Shown: in pieces, positions 27,163 through 35,746 of the stretch
Layout: each line of letters begins with the position of its first letter
Position numbering within the stretch: the first letter of the stretch is position 1
The notes under the pieces: generated by a model
What the model was told of the DNA's origin: nothing
Seen by the model: the letters and a program-made list of their open reading frames with translations, nothing else
The model's database searches: none
Source of the DNA: Candidatus Hydrogenedentota bacterium
GTDB taxonomy: Bacteria > Hydrogenedentota > Hydrogenedentia > Hydrogenedentales > GCA-2746185
Length of the DNA stretch: 44,091 nucleotides
NCBI GenBank assembly: GCA_947486375.1
Contig: CANKTP010000005.1
Coordinates: 1 to 44,091 of the forward strand
Direction of reading: 5' to 3'
Translations under genes and position numbers: made by a program

Positions 27163-27231
27163 CATGGGCGTCCCGCCCATGTGCTTGTGCCCGGGGACTC
27201 GGGCGGGGGTTGCATGGGCGAGACGCCCATG
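27163..27231. repeat. Paired CATGGGC palindromes (REP pair)
   Basis: Two perfect 19-bp palindromes occur, CATGGGCGTCCCGCCCATG (27163-27181) and CATGGGCGAGACGCCCATG (27213-27231). Each has 8-bp arms and a 3-nt loop (TCC and AGA). The same loop pair recurs at 41530-41575. The element fills the divergent spacer between the methylase and sulfatase genes. Confidence 0.85.
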
Positions 27232-27286
27232 CCGCGAATTCCGGCCACGATTGCGGCCTCTTCCGGCCCTGTGTTACCGTCCGCCC

Positions 27287-29395
27287 ATGAGACCCTCGAT
27301 GTGGATGATGTGCGCCGTCGCGCTCGAAGTTTCCCTCGCTGGGTGCGGAAAACGAGACGTCGAGACCGCCTCGTTCTCGCCTGGCGATCGGCCCCGGAAG
27401 CAAGTCGCGCTGGAGAACGAGTGGCGCATGGGCTGGCGTGTCCCGGCCCAAGGCGCCCATGTGGCCCGCCTCGAAATCGCCCCCGCGTTCCGCGCCACCT
27501 TGCGCCTTGGCGTCCTCCCCGTCGGGGAGGCCACCGGGCCCGTGCAGATCCCAGTGCTCTTGGGCAAGGACTTTGTCGGCGCGCGGGCCATTACTTCGAT
27601 TGCGGTAGAGCACGCCAGTCAATGGCAGGACGTACGGCTCGATTTGGGTCTCTCGGATTCCCCCCGCACCCTTTTCGTTGACTTCGGCAAGGCCACGGGA
27701 ATGTGGGTCAGCCACTGCGAGATCGCCGGCGAAATCCCCCAGCCGCCCAACGTGCTCGTCGTGCTCGTGGACACCCTCCGCAAGGATCACCTTGGCGCAT
27801 ACGGATATCCGCGAGACACTTCTCCCCACATCGACGCGCTCGCCAAGGACGCCATCGTATTCCGCGATCTGGTGCCGCATTCGTCTTGGACGCGCCCCTC
27901 GGTGGCATCGCTATTCACCTCCGTATATCCGGAGGTCCACGGGGCACAAGACCGGCCCGACGTGATCCGGGACGGCCTGCCCACGCTTGCCGGGGCCTTT
28001 TCCAAGGCGCACTACCAAACCATGGGTTTTGTCACGAATATTCACCTGCTTCCGCTCTGGGGCTTCGACCGCGGCTTTTCGCGCTACGTCGACGTCGATG
28101 CGGCAAACTGGAGGGAGGCGGATGACGGAAAGGCCGTCGACCGTGCTATCGACGCGCTTCGGGACGCCGCCGGCCGACCATGGTTCATGTATCTTCATCT
28201 GATGGGCCCGCACGACCCCTATACCCCTCCGCCACCATTCGACACAAAGTTCGCCGCCGAATCCGGTTATATAGATCCGGAGCCAGCGTCGCGTCAGCAT
28301 GACATCGATCTCTATGACGGCGAGATCGCCTATACCGACAGCCACATCGGCCGCCTCTGGCAGGCCCTGCACGATTCCGGACAGTACGACAACACCCTTA
28401 TCGTCCTACTCTCCGACCACGGCGAGGAGTTTTGGGAACACGGCGGGCAATATCACACCCGGACGCTGTATGAGGAGATGCTAGGTGTTCCGTTAATCGT
28501 CAAGTTGCCGGGAAATAGGCGGGCGGGCGAGCTTCGTCGTAGTGCCGTCGAGATGATCGACGTGGCCCCGACCTTGCTCGATCTCGCGGGAATGGCCCCT
28601 GAACCGGGGTTTCATGGCGTCTCGTTCGCCAACATCATCGAGGACCCGTCGGCACCCGGGCGCACCGGCTACGCATCGCTCACCTACGACGCGCTGAGCC
28701 TTCGGTCGGCCAAGCAATCCGGACAGAAGTACATCCGGGACGTCGTCGCCGGAACAGAGCTGTGGTTCGATCTCGCGGCCGACCCCGGGGAACAGACTCC
28801 ACTCGGCGCGGACCCGCCGCTCGCGATGGCGCTGTCGCGCCGCGTCGACGCAGTGGCGGCACGCGGTGCCTCGGGTCTCCACATACTCATTACTTGCGGG
28901 GACGGGGCCGACCACACCATCGAGGGCACCGTCTCCGCGCCGGGCCTCGGGGTTCATGAGTTTCGCTACTATGAGTGGAAGAGCGAGTCGCGGCGCGACG
29001 GCGACACAGTACGATTCTCAATGCACACCCGGGACCCGCGGGATGTCGCCACCCATCGAGAAGAGTGGCATACGAAATACGCCGAGCAAGACAACGCGCA
29101 TCTCGTCGTCCCGGCGCCGCCCGACGGCCCGGTGTCCATCCGCATCGAGGTGGACGGAATGCCGCTACAATCCGGAATCGGAACGGCGGGAAACATCGAC
29201 TCGCCGTCGGCGCTGGATGGGACGCCCCTGCGTCCCATCGATATCCTCGCAAGCCCCAACGCCTTCGATCCGGCCGCGCTTCCGCGCAAATTTGCCGTCT
29301 ATGTATTCTACGTGGCCGAGCCCGGCTCAATCAGCCTCGACGATCTCGATCCGGACGTCGTCGACGCCATGGAAGGCCTTGGCTATCTGAAATAG
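27287..29395 (+). CDS. Sulfatase/alkaline-phosphatase superfamily lipoprotein
   Basis: This 702-residue lipoprotein (signal ending VSLAGC) has an N-terminal region of about 145 residues with no family I recognise. A sulfatase-type catalytic domain follows, starting NVLVVLVDTLRKDHLGAYGY. The nucleophile region reads HSSWTRPSVASLFTS, so the usual CxPSR cysteine, the site of formylglycine formation, is replaced. Members with SxTRPS may act through Thr/Ser and need not be sulfatases. Metal ligands appear in LVDT, SDHGEEFWEHGG and HDPYTPP. A C-terminal beta-rich region of about 200 residues follows. The ATG at 27287 is chosen for the signal peptide. The substrate is unknown; phosphodiester, phosphonate or sulfate esters are possible. 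Confidence 0.8.
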   Translation: MRPSMWMMCAVALEVSLAGCGKRDVETASFSPGDRPRKQVALENEWRMGWRVPAQGAHVARLEIAPAFRATLRLGVLPVGEATGPVQIPVLLGKDFVGARAITSIAVEHASQWQDVRLDLGLSDSPRTLFVDFGKATGMWVSHCEIAGEIPQPPNVLVVLVDTLRKDHLGAYGYPRDTSPHIDALAKDAIVFRDLVPHSSWTRPSVASLFTSVYPEVHGAQDRPDVIRDGLPTLAGAFSKAHYQTMGFVTNIHLLPLWGFDRGFSRYVDVDAANWREADDGKAVDRAIDALRDAAGRPWFMYLHLMGPHDPYTPPPPFDTKFAAESGYIDPEPASRQHDIDLYDGEIAYTDSHIGRLWQALHDSGQYDNTLIVLLSDHGEEFWEHGGQYHTRTLYEEMLGVPLIVKLPGNRRAGELRRSAVEMIDVAPTLLDLAGMAPEPGFHGVSFANIIEDPSAPGRTGYASLTYDALSLRSAKQSGQKYIRDVVAGTELWFDLAADPGEQTPLGADPPLAMALSRRVDAVAARGASGLHILITCGDGADHTIEGTVSAPGLGVHEFRYYEWKSESRRDGDTVRFSMHTRDPRDVATHREEWHTKYAEQDNAHLVVPAPPDGPVSIRIEVDGMPLQSGIGTAGNIDSPSALDGTPLRPIDILASPNAFDPAALPRKFAVYVFYVAEPGSISLDDLDPDVVDAMEGLGYLK

Positions 29396-29400
29396 CCGGG

Positions 29401-31503
29401 CTATTGGCCGGTCAAGGTGGAAAGCCACCCGGTCAGGGGAAAAATCGGCGCGAGCACCAGCGAGATCACGGACATCAGCTTGATTAGGATGTTGATCGAC
29501 GGCCCCACCGTATCCTTGAGCGGATCGCCCACGGTATCCCCGACAACGGCGGCCTTGTGGGCGTCGGAGTTCTTGCCGCCGAAATGCCCTTCCTCGATGT
29601 ACTTCTTCGCGTTGTCCATCGCGCCGCCCGAGTTGGCCGTCTGGATGCCGAGCATCACTCCGGTCACGATCGCCCCGACCAATAACCCCGCAAGTCCCGG
29701 CGTCCCGAGGATGAACCCAGCCGCCACCGGACATACCACCGCCAGCGCGCCGGGCAACATCATGCCCTTGATCGCGCCGCGTGTGGCGATGTCAACGCAG
29801 GCCGTGCTGTCGGGCATGACACCCTCCTTGCCCTCTCGCAGGCCGGGTATCTCGCGAAACTGGCGGCGAACTTCCTCAATCATCGTGTATGCGCAATCGC
29901 CCACGGCACGGAAAAGCATCGAGGAGAAGAGGAATGGCAGCATGCCGCCGATGAGGATGCCCGCCAGAATGTCGGGCCTCAGCAACGAGACTTGCTCCGC
30001 GTTCACATGCGCCAGGCTGAGGAAGGCGCTCAAGAGGCCAATGGCCGCGAACGCCGCACTGCCGATGGCGAAGCCTTTCCCGATGGCCGCGGTGGTATTG
30101 CCGACCGAGTCCAGGTTGTCCGTAATCTCACGCACCCTCGGGTCAAGATGCGCCATCTCGGCGATGCCCCCCGCGTTGTCCGCGATCGGGCCATACGAAT
30201 CGACCGCGACAACCATGCCCGTGGTGGCCAACATCCCGACCGCCGCGATGGCGACGCCATACACGCCGCAAAACTGATAGGCGAAGATGATCGCAATCGC
30301 CATAAAAACGATCGGCGCCGCCGTGCTCGCCATACCCACGGCCGTTCCCTCGGTGACCGCGATCGCCGGACCCGACTGACACCCCTCGGCGAGTTTTTTC
30401 ACGGGCCGATATTTGCTCGACGTGAAGTATTCGCTGGTGAAACCGATGAGCCCGCCCGACCCGATTCCCAGGAGGCAGGCCGCAAAGGGTCCCCACCAAG
30501 CGTAGGAGATGCCGGCGACCGAAAAGGCGGCGCCGTACAGCTTGGCGTAGGCGAACGCGCCTGCTACGGTAAGGAGTGCGCTAATGTACGTTCCGTTCAT
30601 CAACGCCCCCTGGGCGTTGGACTTCGCGAATAGCTTGACATACATCACGCCCACGATCGACGCGAGGATGCCAATGGCCGACACCACGAAAGGATAGGCT
30701 CTGACGTAATCTGCCCCGGCTTGGGCCGCCGCGTCCCCGGCGGTCACGGCCGCCCCGATGGTCGCCGCGATCGCCAAGGAGGCGACGATCGAAGCGACGT
30801 ACGATTCAAGCAGATCCGCGCCTAATCCCGCCACGTCGCCGACATTGTCGCCGACGTTGTCCGCGATGACGGCGGGATTCCGCGGATCGTCCTCGGGGAT
30901 GCCCGCCTCGAGTTTCCCGACGAGGTCGGCGCCCATGTCGGCGCCCTTGGTGAAAATTCCGCCGCCCGAGCGGGCGAAGAGCGCGACGAGGGACGCGCCC
31001 ATGGCGTAGCCATTGACAATATTGGTATCGCCGTTGAAGGCGACATAGACAATCACCAACCCGATCGTCGCGATGCCCACGACCCCCATGCCCATCACGG
31101 CGCCGCCGCTCACCGCCACGTCGAGCGCCTTGTTGACCCCGCCGCTCTCCGCCGCCGCCGCCGTGCGGGCGTTCGAGCGCGTGGCGATGTACATCCCGAG
31201 GAACCCGGCCATCGAGCTGACCAGCGCGCCGGCGGCGAAGGCCACCGAGGTCCTCCAGCCGAGGCCAAGATCGTCGCGGACCACGCCCAGGATCGCCATG
31301 AGCGCGGCGACGATGATGACGAATATCGACACGTAACGGTACTCGCGCTTGAGGAAGGCGAGCGCGCCTTCCTGGATCAGGCGCGAAATCCGCACCATCG
31401 CGTCGTTGCCCTGGGGCTTCGACAAGACGTAGTGCACCAGGTACGCGACAAACAGCAGGGCCAGCACGCCCGCTCCGCCCGCCGCAATCAAGTAGGTCTC
31501 CAT
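29401..31503 (-). CDS. hppA: Membrane-bound ion-pumping pyrophosphatase
   Basis: This 700-residue integral membrane pump, about 16 helices, couples PPi hydrolysis to cation export. Active-site blocks are intact: GADMGADLVGKLEAGIPEDD, PRNPAVIADNVGDNVGDVAG, the mid-protein SYGPIADNAGG, and near the C-terminus NSGGAMDNAKKYIEEG and HKAAVVGDTVGDPLKDT. GNTTAAIGKG has Ala where K+-independent enzymes have Lys, so it is predicted to be K+-stimulated. GLGADLLESY places the gate Glu as in Na+-pumping enzymes, so Na+ (or Na+/H+) transport is possible. It is the third gene after fabF and rnc on the same strand and converges on the sulfatase gene. Confidence 0.95.
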   Translation of the reverse strand: METYLIAAGGAGVLALLFVAYLVHYVLSKPQGNDAMVRISRLIQEGALAFLKREYRYVSIFVIIVAALMAILGVVRDDLGLGWRTSVAFAAGALVSSMAGFLGMYIATRSNARTAAAAESGGVNKALDVAVSGGAVMGMGVVGIATIGLVIVYVAFNGDTNIVNGYAMGASLVALFARSGGGIFTKGADMGADLVGKLEAGIPEDDPRNPAVIADNVGDNVGDVAGLGADLLESYVASIVASLAIAATIGAAVTAGDAAAQAGADYVRAYPFVVSAIGILASIVGVMYVKLFAKSNAQGALMNGTYISALLTVAGAFAYAKLYGAAFSVAGISYAWWGPFAACLLGIGSGGLIGFTSEYFTSSKYRPVKKLAEGCQSGPAIAVTEGTAVGMASTAAPIVFMAIAIIFAYQFCGVYGVAIAAVGMLATTGMVVAVDSYGPIADNAGGIAEMAHLDPRVREITDNLDSVGNTTAAIGKGFAIGSAAFAAIGLLSAFLSLAHVNAEQVSLLRPDILAGILIGGMLPFLFSSMLFRAVGDCAYTMIEEVRRQFREIPGLREGKEGVMPDSTACVDIATRGAIKGMMLPGALAVVCPVAAGFILGTPGLAGLLVGAIVTGVMLGIQTANSGGAMDNAKKYIEEGHFGGKNSDAHKAAVVGDTVGDPLKDTVGPSINILIKLMSVISLVLAPIFPLTGWLSTLTGQ

Positions 31504-31567
31504 GACGAATTGCCGCTCCTTCTCGCGTTGGCCGGCGGCTGCTTCCGCCGGTGCGTTTACTTCCGAT

Positions 31568-32287
31568 CTATTCCGATTCCCCTAGATGGATATCCAGGGC
31601 CATGCCCGCCGCAATTTGTTCCGCCGCCTTGATCGTGGGCCCGATTCCCCGGCCCGCCGGTTTCCCGGACAGGGCCACTTCCACCTCGAACTCCTTCCGG
31701 TGATCGGGCCCATCGGCCCGGAGCACCGTGAACACCGGCAGGGGCCATTGTTTTGCCTGGCAATACTGCTGCAACCGGGACTTATGGTCCCCGTCGTTCG
31801 TGCCCGTCCCCGCGTACTCCAACTCGTCGCGCAGAATCCGGATTACGAATTCCCGGGTTGACGGCCACCCTTGATCCAGATACAACGCCCCAATCACCGA
31901 TTCCATGCAGTCCGCCCAGAGGCTCGCGCGGTCCCGGCCGCCCGAGCGCTCTTCGCCGCGCCCCAGCCGAATCGCCGCGGGGATCGTCAAGCCCGCCGCA
32001 ATCCGCGCGAGGGTGTCCCGGCTGACCACTTGCGCCCGAATCTTGCTATTGGCGCCCGGCGGCCTTCCCGGGTTTGCGCTATACAAATAGTCCGCGACCG
32101 CCAAGCCCAAGGCGGCGTCGCCGAGGAACTCGAGGGCCTCGTAGTGCCGGTCCGCCTGCGGGTGTTCCCCAAGGGCCGAGGCATGGGTAAGCGCCCGGTC
32201 GAACAGGGAATAGTCCCGGACTTCCACGCCGAGACGGCCAGCCAGATTGCGCAATTCCGCAAGGCGTTCGTCCGGGATTTCAGGCAT
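31568..32287 (-). CDS. rnc: Ribonuclease III
   Basis: This 239-residue double-strand-specific endoribonuclease processes rRNA and mRNA. The signature is HYEALEFLGDAALGLAVADYL (the EALEFLGDA helix with catalytic Glu and Asp), with the second acidic set in LWADCMESVIGALYLDQGW. A C-terminal dsRNA-binding domain occupies about 165-235 (DHKSRLQQYCQAKQWPLPVF onward). The ATG at 32287 overlaps the fabF stop by 8 bases, giving a translationally coupled fabF-rnc pair. A TTG at 32302 is a possible alternative. The fabF-rnc order is common in bacteria. Confidence 0.95.
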   Translation of the reverse strand: MPEIPDERLAELRNLAGRLGVEVRDYSLFDRALTHASALGEHPQADRHYEALEFLGDAALGLAVADYLYSANPGRPPGANSKIRAQVVSRDTLARIAAGLTIPAAIRLGRGEERSGGRDRASLWADCMESVIGALYLDQGWPSTREFVIRILRDELEYAGTGTNDGDHKSRLQQYCQAKQWPLPVFTVLRADGPDHRKEFEVEVALSGKPAGRGIGPTIKAAEQIAAGMALDIHLGESE

Positions 32288-33509
32288 ACCGCTGCAAGAC
32301 AATCGCCGCGTTATGTCCGCCGAAGCCCAGGGAATTGGACATCGCGAAATCGACCCGGGCCTCGCGCGCGTGATTGGCGACGAGATTCACCTCGCACTCG
32401 GGGTCGGGGGTGTCGAAATTGATGTTCGGCGGGATGACGCCCTCGCGCATGGTAAAGACGCATGCGATCGCCTCGATGGCGCTCGCCGCGCCCAGCAAGT
32501 GGCCCGTCATCGACTTGGTCGAGCTGACCGGGGGCATGGCGTCTCCGAAGACGGCGCGCAGGGCCTTGGCCTCGCCCACTTCGTTGTACTGCGTGCTCGT
32601 GCCGTGCGCGTTGAAATAGCCGATTTCGGACGCCGCCACGCGGGCGTCGTTCAGCGCATGGCGCAGGGCCGACGCGCCGCCTTCGCCCCCGGGCTGCGGT
32701 GCCGTGATGTGGTAGGCGTCGCACGACTCGCCCATGCCCCGGTACTCCGCCAAAATCTCGGCGCCCCGCGCCCGCGCATGCTCTTCCGACTCGAGCACGA
32801 GGACCCCGGCGCCCTCGCCCATGACGAAGCCATCGCGGTCCTTGTCGAACGGGCGGCTCGCGCGCTCGGGTTCGTCATTGCGCGTGCTCAGCGCCTTCAT
32901 CGACGAAAAGCCCGCCATGCCGAAGGGCACAATCGCGGCTTCCGCGCCCCCGACGATCATGACATCCGCCCGGCCCGACGCGATCTGCATCGCGCCCTCG
33001 CCGATGCTGTGGTTCCCCGCGGCGCACGCGGTGACGACGGATTTATTCGGACCACACAGCCCGAGCCGGATGGCGACGTTTCCCGAGGCCATGTTCGCCA
33101 GGCCCTTGGGAATCATGAACGGCGATACCCGCCGCGGTCCCCCCTCGTGGAGCCGGACGACCTCGTTGGCGATGGTCTCGATACCCCCGATGCCCGACCC
33201 GATGACGGTCCCGAAACGGTCCGGGTCTTCCTTGGAAATGTCCAGGCCCGATTGCCGCCACGCCTGGTCCGCCGCCTCGACGGCAAACACCGAGTAGCGA
33301 TCGAGCCGGTTGATGTCCTTGGGCGTCATCCCGGCGGGGACCACTTCCTCCGCCTCGCCGGCAATCTGGGTCTTGAATTCCGCCGTGTCGAACCGCGTGA
33401 TGCGGCGGATCCCCGATCGTCCCTCCTTGAGCGACGACCAGAACTGGGCGAGCGTGTTGCCCAGCGGGGACACGACCCCCATCCCCGTGATGACGACCCT
33501 ACGAATCAT
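32280..33509 (-). CDS. fabF: Beta-ketoacyl-ACP synthase II
   Basis: This 409-residue thiolase-fold condensing enzyme of fatty acid elongation has the catalytic Cys in SVVTACAAGNHSIGEGAMQI, with His residues in FNAHGTSTQYNE and TKSMTGHLLGAASAIEA. The N-terminus RRVVITGMGVVSPLGN is typical. The ATG at 33509 has GGAGAG upstream and fits the family; the open frame upstream is spacer. No acpP, fabD or fabG lies on its upstream side, where fabF clusters usually have acpP. Downstream it is coupled to rnc and then hppA. Confidence 0.95.
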   Translation of the reverse strand: MIRRVVITGMGVVSPLGNTLAQFWSSLKEGRSGIRRITRFDTAEFKTQIAGEAEEVVPAGMTPKDINRLDRYSVFAVEAADQAWRQSGLDISKEDPDRFGTVIGSGIGGIETIANEVVRLHEGGPRRVSPFMIPKGLANMASGNVAIRLGLCGPNKSVVTACAAGNHSIGEGAMQIASGRADVMIVGGAEAAIVPFGMAGFSSMKALSTRNDEPERASRPFDKDRDGFVMGEGAGVLVLESEEHARARGAEILAEYRGMGESCDAYHITAPQPGGEGGASALRHALNDARVAASEIGYFNAHGTSTQYNEVGEAKALRAVFGDAMPPVSSTKSMTGHLLGAASAIEAIACVFTMREGVIPPNINFDTPDPECEVNLVANHAREARVDFAMSNSLGFGGHNAAIVLQRYA

Positions 33510-33663
33510 GACTCTCCGACGGTTGCCCAATGGCCTGTTTGGGGCCATTGTAACATCCGAAAATGAGCGATCAAAGTCGCGGATCAAGCCGGGATGTGTC
33601 GCCAGATCCCGGCCATCGATCGCGATACATGAAGTACATTCGGCCGACTACATCCCCGTATGA
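33510..33663. other. Spacer upstream of fabF
   Basis: These 154 bases separate fabF from the enolase-superfamily remnant. I see a short AT-richer patch but no complete gene. The acpP gene often found here is absent. Confidence 0.4.
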
Positions 33664-33912
33664 TACGGTAGGATTATCGAGAGCAGGATTGGGCATGTCT
33701 ACAACGCCGCGCTGGCTTCGCTGCCGAATTTCGTCCTGCCCGGCGACGTCTCCCCCAGCGCGCGCTACTGGGCCGGGGACATCGTCACACAGGAGTGGGC
33801 CATGGATCGCGACGGGTACGTCAAGGTGCTGTTGGACATGCCGGGATTGGGCATTCATATCGAGGTCGAGCGGATAGAGAAGTTGACGGTGCGGAAGGAA
33901 ATGGTGGGGTAA
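33664..33912 (+). pseudogene. C-terminal remnant of an enolase-superfamily (mandelate racemase-like) gene
   Basis: An 82-codon open stretch runs from just after a TGA (33661) to TAA and reads IIESRIGHVYNAALASLPNF, then VLPGDVSPSARYWAGDIVTQ, then a tail PGLGIHIEVERIEKLTVRKE. This matches the end of mandelate racemase/muconate lactonising enzyme proteins: the barrel-closing ESxIG...LPNF and the capping C-terminal strand with PGLGxxVdxxxIxxL. The first 250-300 residues, including the catalytic lysines, are missing, and no plausible start codon with a ribosome binding site opens it. The remnant ends 2 bases before the AAA-Toprim pair's 3' end. It may be a scar from that insertion or an older deletion. 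Confidence 0.75.
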
Positions 33913-33914
33913 GT

Positions 33915-34565
33915 CTAGGCATTTACCATAGTCTTGATGAAGGCCCGAACATCGTCAAACGCCGCGTGATGCACGTCGATTGATCCTGCCTCCGAAGCTT
34001 CGCCGACACGAAGTCCAGGCCGCGAGCAACACGCCAGATACGCAAAAAGATGCGCCTTGGAACGGTTCGCCTCGTCGATTCCCATGCACGCGAGGAACTC
34101 ATCGATGCACGGCTTCGTTTTCCGGGGTAGTGCGCGAATACACAGGTCTTCCAGGGCGCCGCTCGATTGGCGACCCGGCAGAATGAGCGCCCCAACCCGG
34201 ATCGCCTCTCCTTCGGTGAATGCGCCAATCCGTGTGGGCGGTCCCATTCCGTTTCGCCGGAATGCCTCGCGGATACTTTCGAATGCGCTGTCCTCGCTTT
34301 CATCGGCATCGCGCATCGCGCCGACGGCCACGACAGTCTCCGGAAACTTCGCGATGCTTCGAATAGCCCGGAGCTGTTCGCCAAAATTCGTCCGTCCCCA
34401 GCAACAATGGACTTGGATATCGACGTCCTCGGAAAGTTGACCGTCGGATTTCATCTTGCGGACGATACTTTCGACGAGCAAGCCGTCGTCCTTGCCCTCG
34501 ACAAGGAGGATGTGGGGCGCCGAGAGCGTTATCTTCTTGAAGGGATCCGTTCCACGCTTGGCCAT
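33915..34565 (-). CDS. DUF3226-like Toprim protein, partner of the AAA ATPase
   Basis: This 216-residue protein has Toprim-like features: HILLVEGKDDGLLVESIVRK (acidic first motif) and VVAVGAMRDADESEDSAFES (DxD motif), then GEAIRVGALILPG and SSGALEDLCIRAL. These fit the DUF3226 family. Toprim domains in defence proteins act as nucleases or regulate tRNA and DNA targets. The gene starts two bases after its AAA partner ends, as in the two-gene PARIS (AriA-AriB) and OLD-like systems, but the Toprim protein is DUF3226-like rather than the DUF4435 of AriB. Catalytic activity is inferred. No close neighbour suggests a housekeeping role. Confidence 0.7.
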   Translation of the reverse strand: MAKRGTDPFKKITLSAPHILLVEGKDDGLLVESIVRKMKSDGQLSEDVDIQVHCCWGRTNFGEQLRAIRSIAKFPETVVAVGAMRDADESEDSAFESIREAFRRNGMGPPTRIGAFTEGEAIRVGALILPGRQSSGALEDLCIRALPRKTKPCIDEFLACMGIDEANRSKAHLFAYLACCSRPGLRVGEASEAGSIDVHHAAFDDVRAFIKTMVNA

Positions 34566-34567
34566 CC

Positions 34568-35644
34568 TCACCTGACCTCGTAGTTGGACATGATCATCGA
34601 GGCGAGTTCTCCGTGATTGAGCGTTACGGCCCGGAGTGCGTTTCCGTTTCGTTCGATCCGGTGATACCTGAATTCGCCCTCCGCCATCGAGTCGAACGCG
34701 GACCATGCCGCGTTTACACAGTCGTGGCTATGCGTGGTCGCGAATACTTGATTGTTGTGCCGCGCTGCGTGCGCGTGAATGGCCTCCCAAACGGCGTTCA
34801 GCGTCGAGTGGTGCATTCCATTCTCGATTTCATCGATCAGTAGTACGCCATCGCGGAGCTCCATCGATGCCAGCATGATCGACAGGAACCTCTGCATCCC
34901 CGTTCCCGCGAGCGTCAACGGAATGCGTCTGCCATCGCCGATGTCCGTCGCGAGATAGGGGCTACTGCCCGTGGTGAGCAGGTCGATACGCTTCAATCGG
35001 GGCTCGAAGACCCGCATCGCATCGACCAGTTCCCCCTCGCGGTTCTTCTCCATCACGACGCTAAACGTGTCGAAGTCCGCCTTCCGGTTCAGGAAACTGG
35101 AGGGCAAAATCACGGCGGGCCGCTGCTTGAGCTCCGCAGGCTCCAGTTTCAGGTGATCGTCCTCGAACCAAGTCGTCGCCCTTGCCACGCGCTTTCCGTT
35201 CTCATTGTAATCGAGGGCAAGTTGGTACTGGCTCTCGAAATCTGCGGGCGTCAGGACCGCCTCGTCAATCTTTGCCCCGCCATTCTCGCGTGTGAAAGCG
35301 ACTGCTCCCCTCGACTCCAGTCGAATACTTAGCTGGAACGCGGTTTTGTCTTCCTCGGTGTCGATCAGGATCGAACTCTTTACGTCCTTGTTGTGAAACA
35401 GCCACCCCCAAAGTTCCCCAGGTGTTACCGTGTCGTTGGTCTTTCGGACCCTCTCCCATCCTCGCCATTGATTAAGCAACGTCGGCTTGAATGCGTCGTT
35501 ATGTCCCAGCAGGAGATATAGGCCCTCGAGGACGGAGGTCTTCCCCACATTATTCTCGCCTGCGATTAGGTTAATTCGTCCCAACCGGTCGAGTCGCACC
35601 TCTGGAATGCAGCGAAACCCGCGAATCCGCAGACTGGAAAACAT
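34568..35644 (-). CDS. OLD/AAA_15-like ABC-type ATPase of a two-gene system
   Basis: This 358-residue single-chain ATPase begins MFSSLRIRGFRCIPEVRLDR, with Walker A GENNVGKTSVLEG, a signature-like segment LAGTGMQRFLSIMLASME, Walker B GVLLIDEIENGMHHS and an H-loop in TTHSHDC. This is the layout of the AAA_15/AAA_21 and OLD ATPase group, without the Toprim domain fused as in OLD. The Toprim part is instead encoded by the next gene, two bases downstream. The pair is inserted between a fabF-linked gene remnant and the PQQ dehydrogenase gene. The ATG at 35644 is preceded by AAGGG. Related systems sense phage proteins and release a toxic nuclease; that is not shown here. Confidence 0.8.
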   Translation of the reverse strand: MFSSLRIRGFRCIPEVRLDRLGRINLIAGENNVGKTSVLEGLYLLLGHNDAFKPTLLNQWRGWERVRKTNDTVTPGELWGWLFHNKDVKSSILIDTEEDKTAFQLSIRLESRGAVAFTRENGGAKIDEAVLTPADFESQYQLALDYNENGKRVARATTWFEDDHLKLEPAELKQRPAVILPSSFLNRKADFDTFSVVMEKNREGELVDAMRVFEPRLKRIDLLTTGSSPYLATDIGDGRRIPLTLAGTGMQRFLSIMLASMELRDGVLLIDEIENGMHHSTLNAVWEAIHAHAARHNNQVFATTHSHDCVNAAWSAFDSMAEGEFRYHRIERNGNALRAVTLNHGELASMIMSNYEVR

Positions 35645-35746
35645 CGGATGCCCTTTCGTTTCGACCGTTTCGTAAGGTCGGTTCGCCCAATCGATCTTAC
35701 CAGAAGCGGCTCTACATTCCGGCCTGGCGAGTTCGATCCCGATCGT

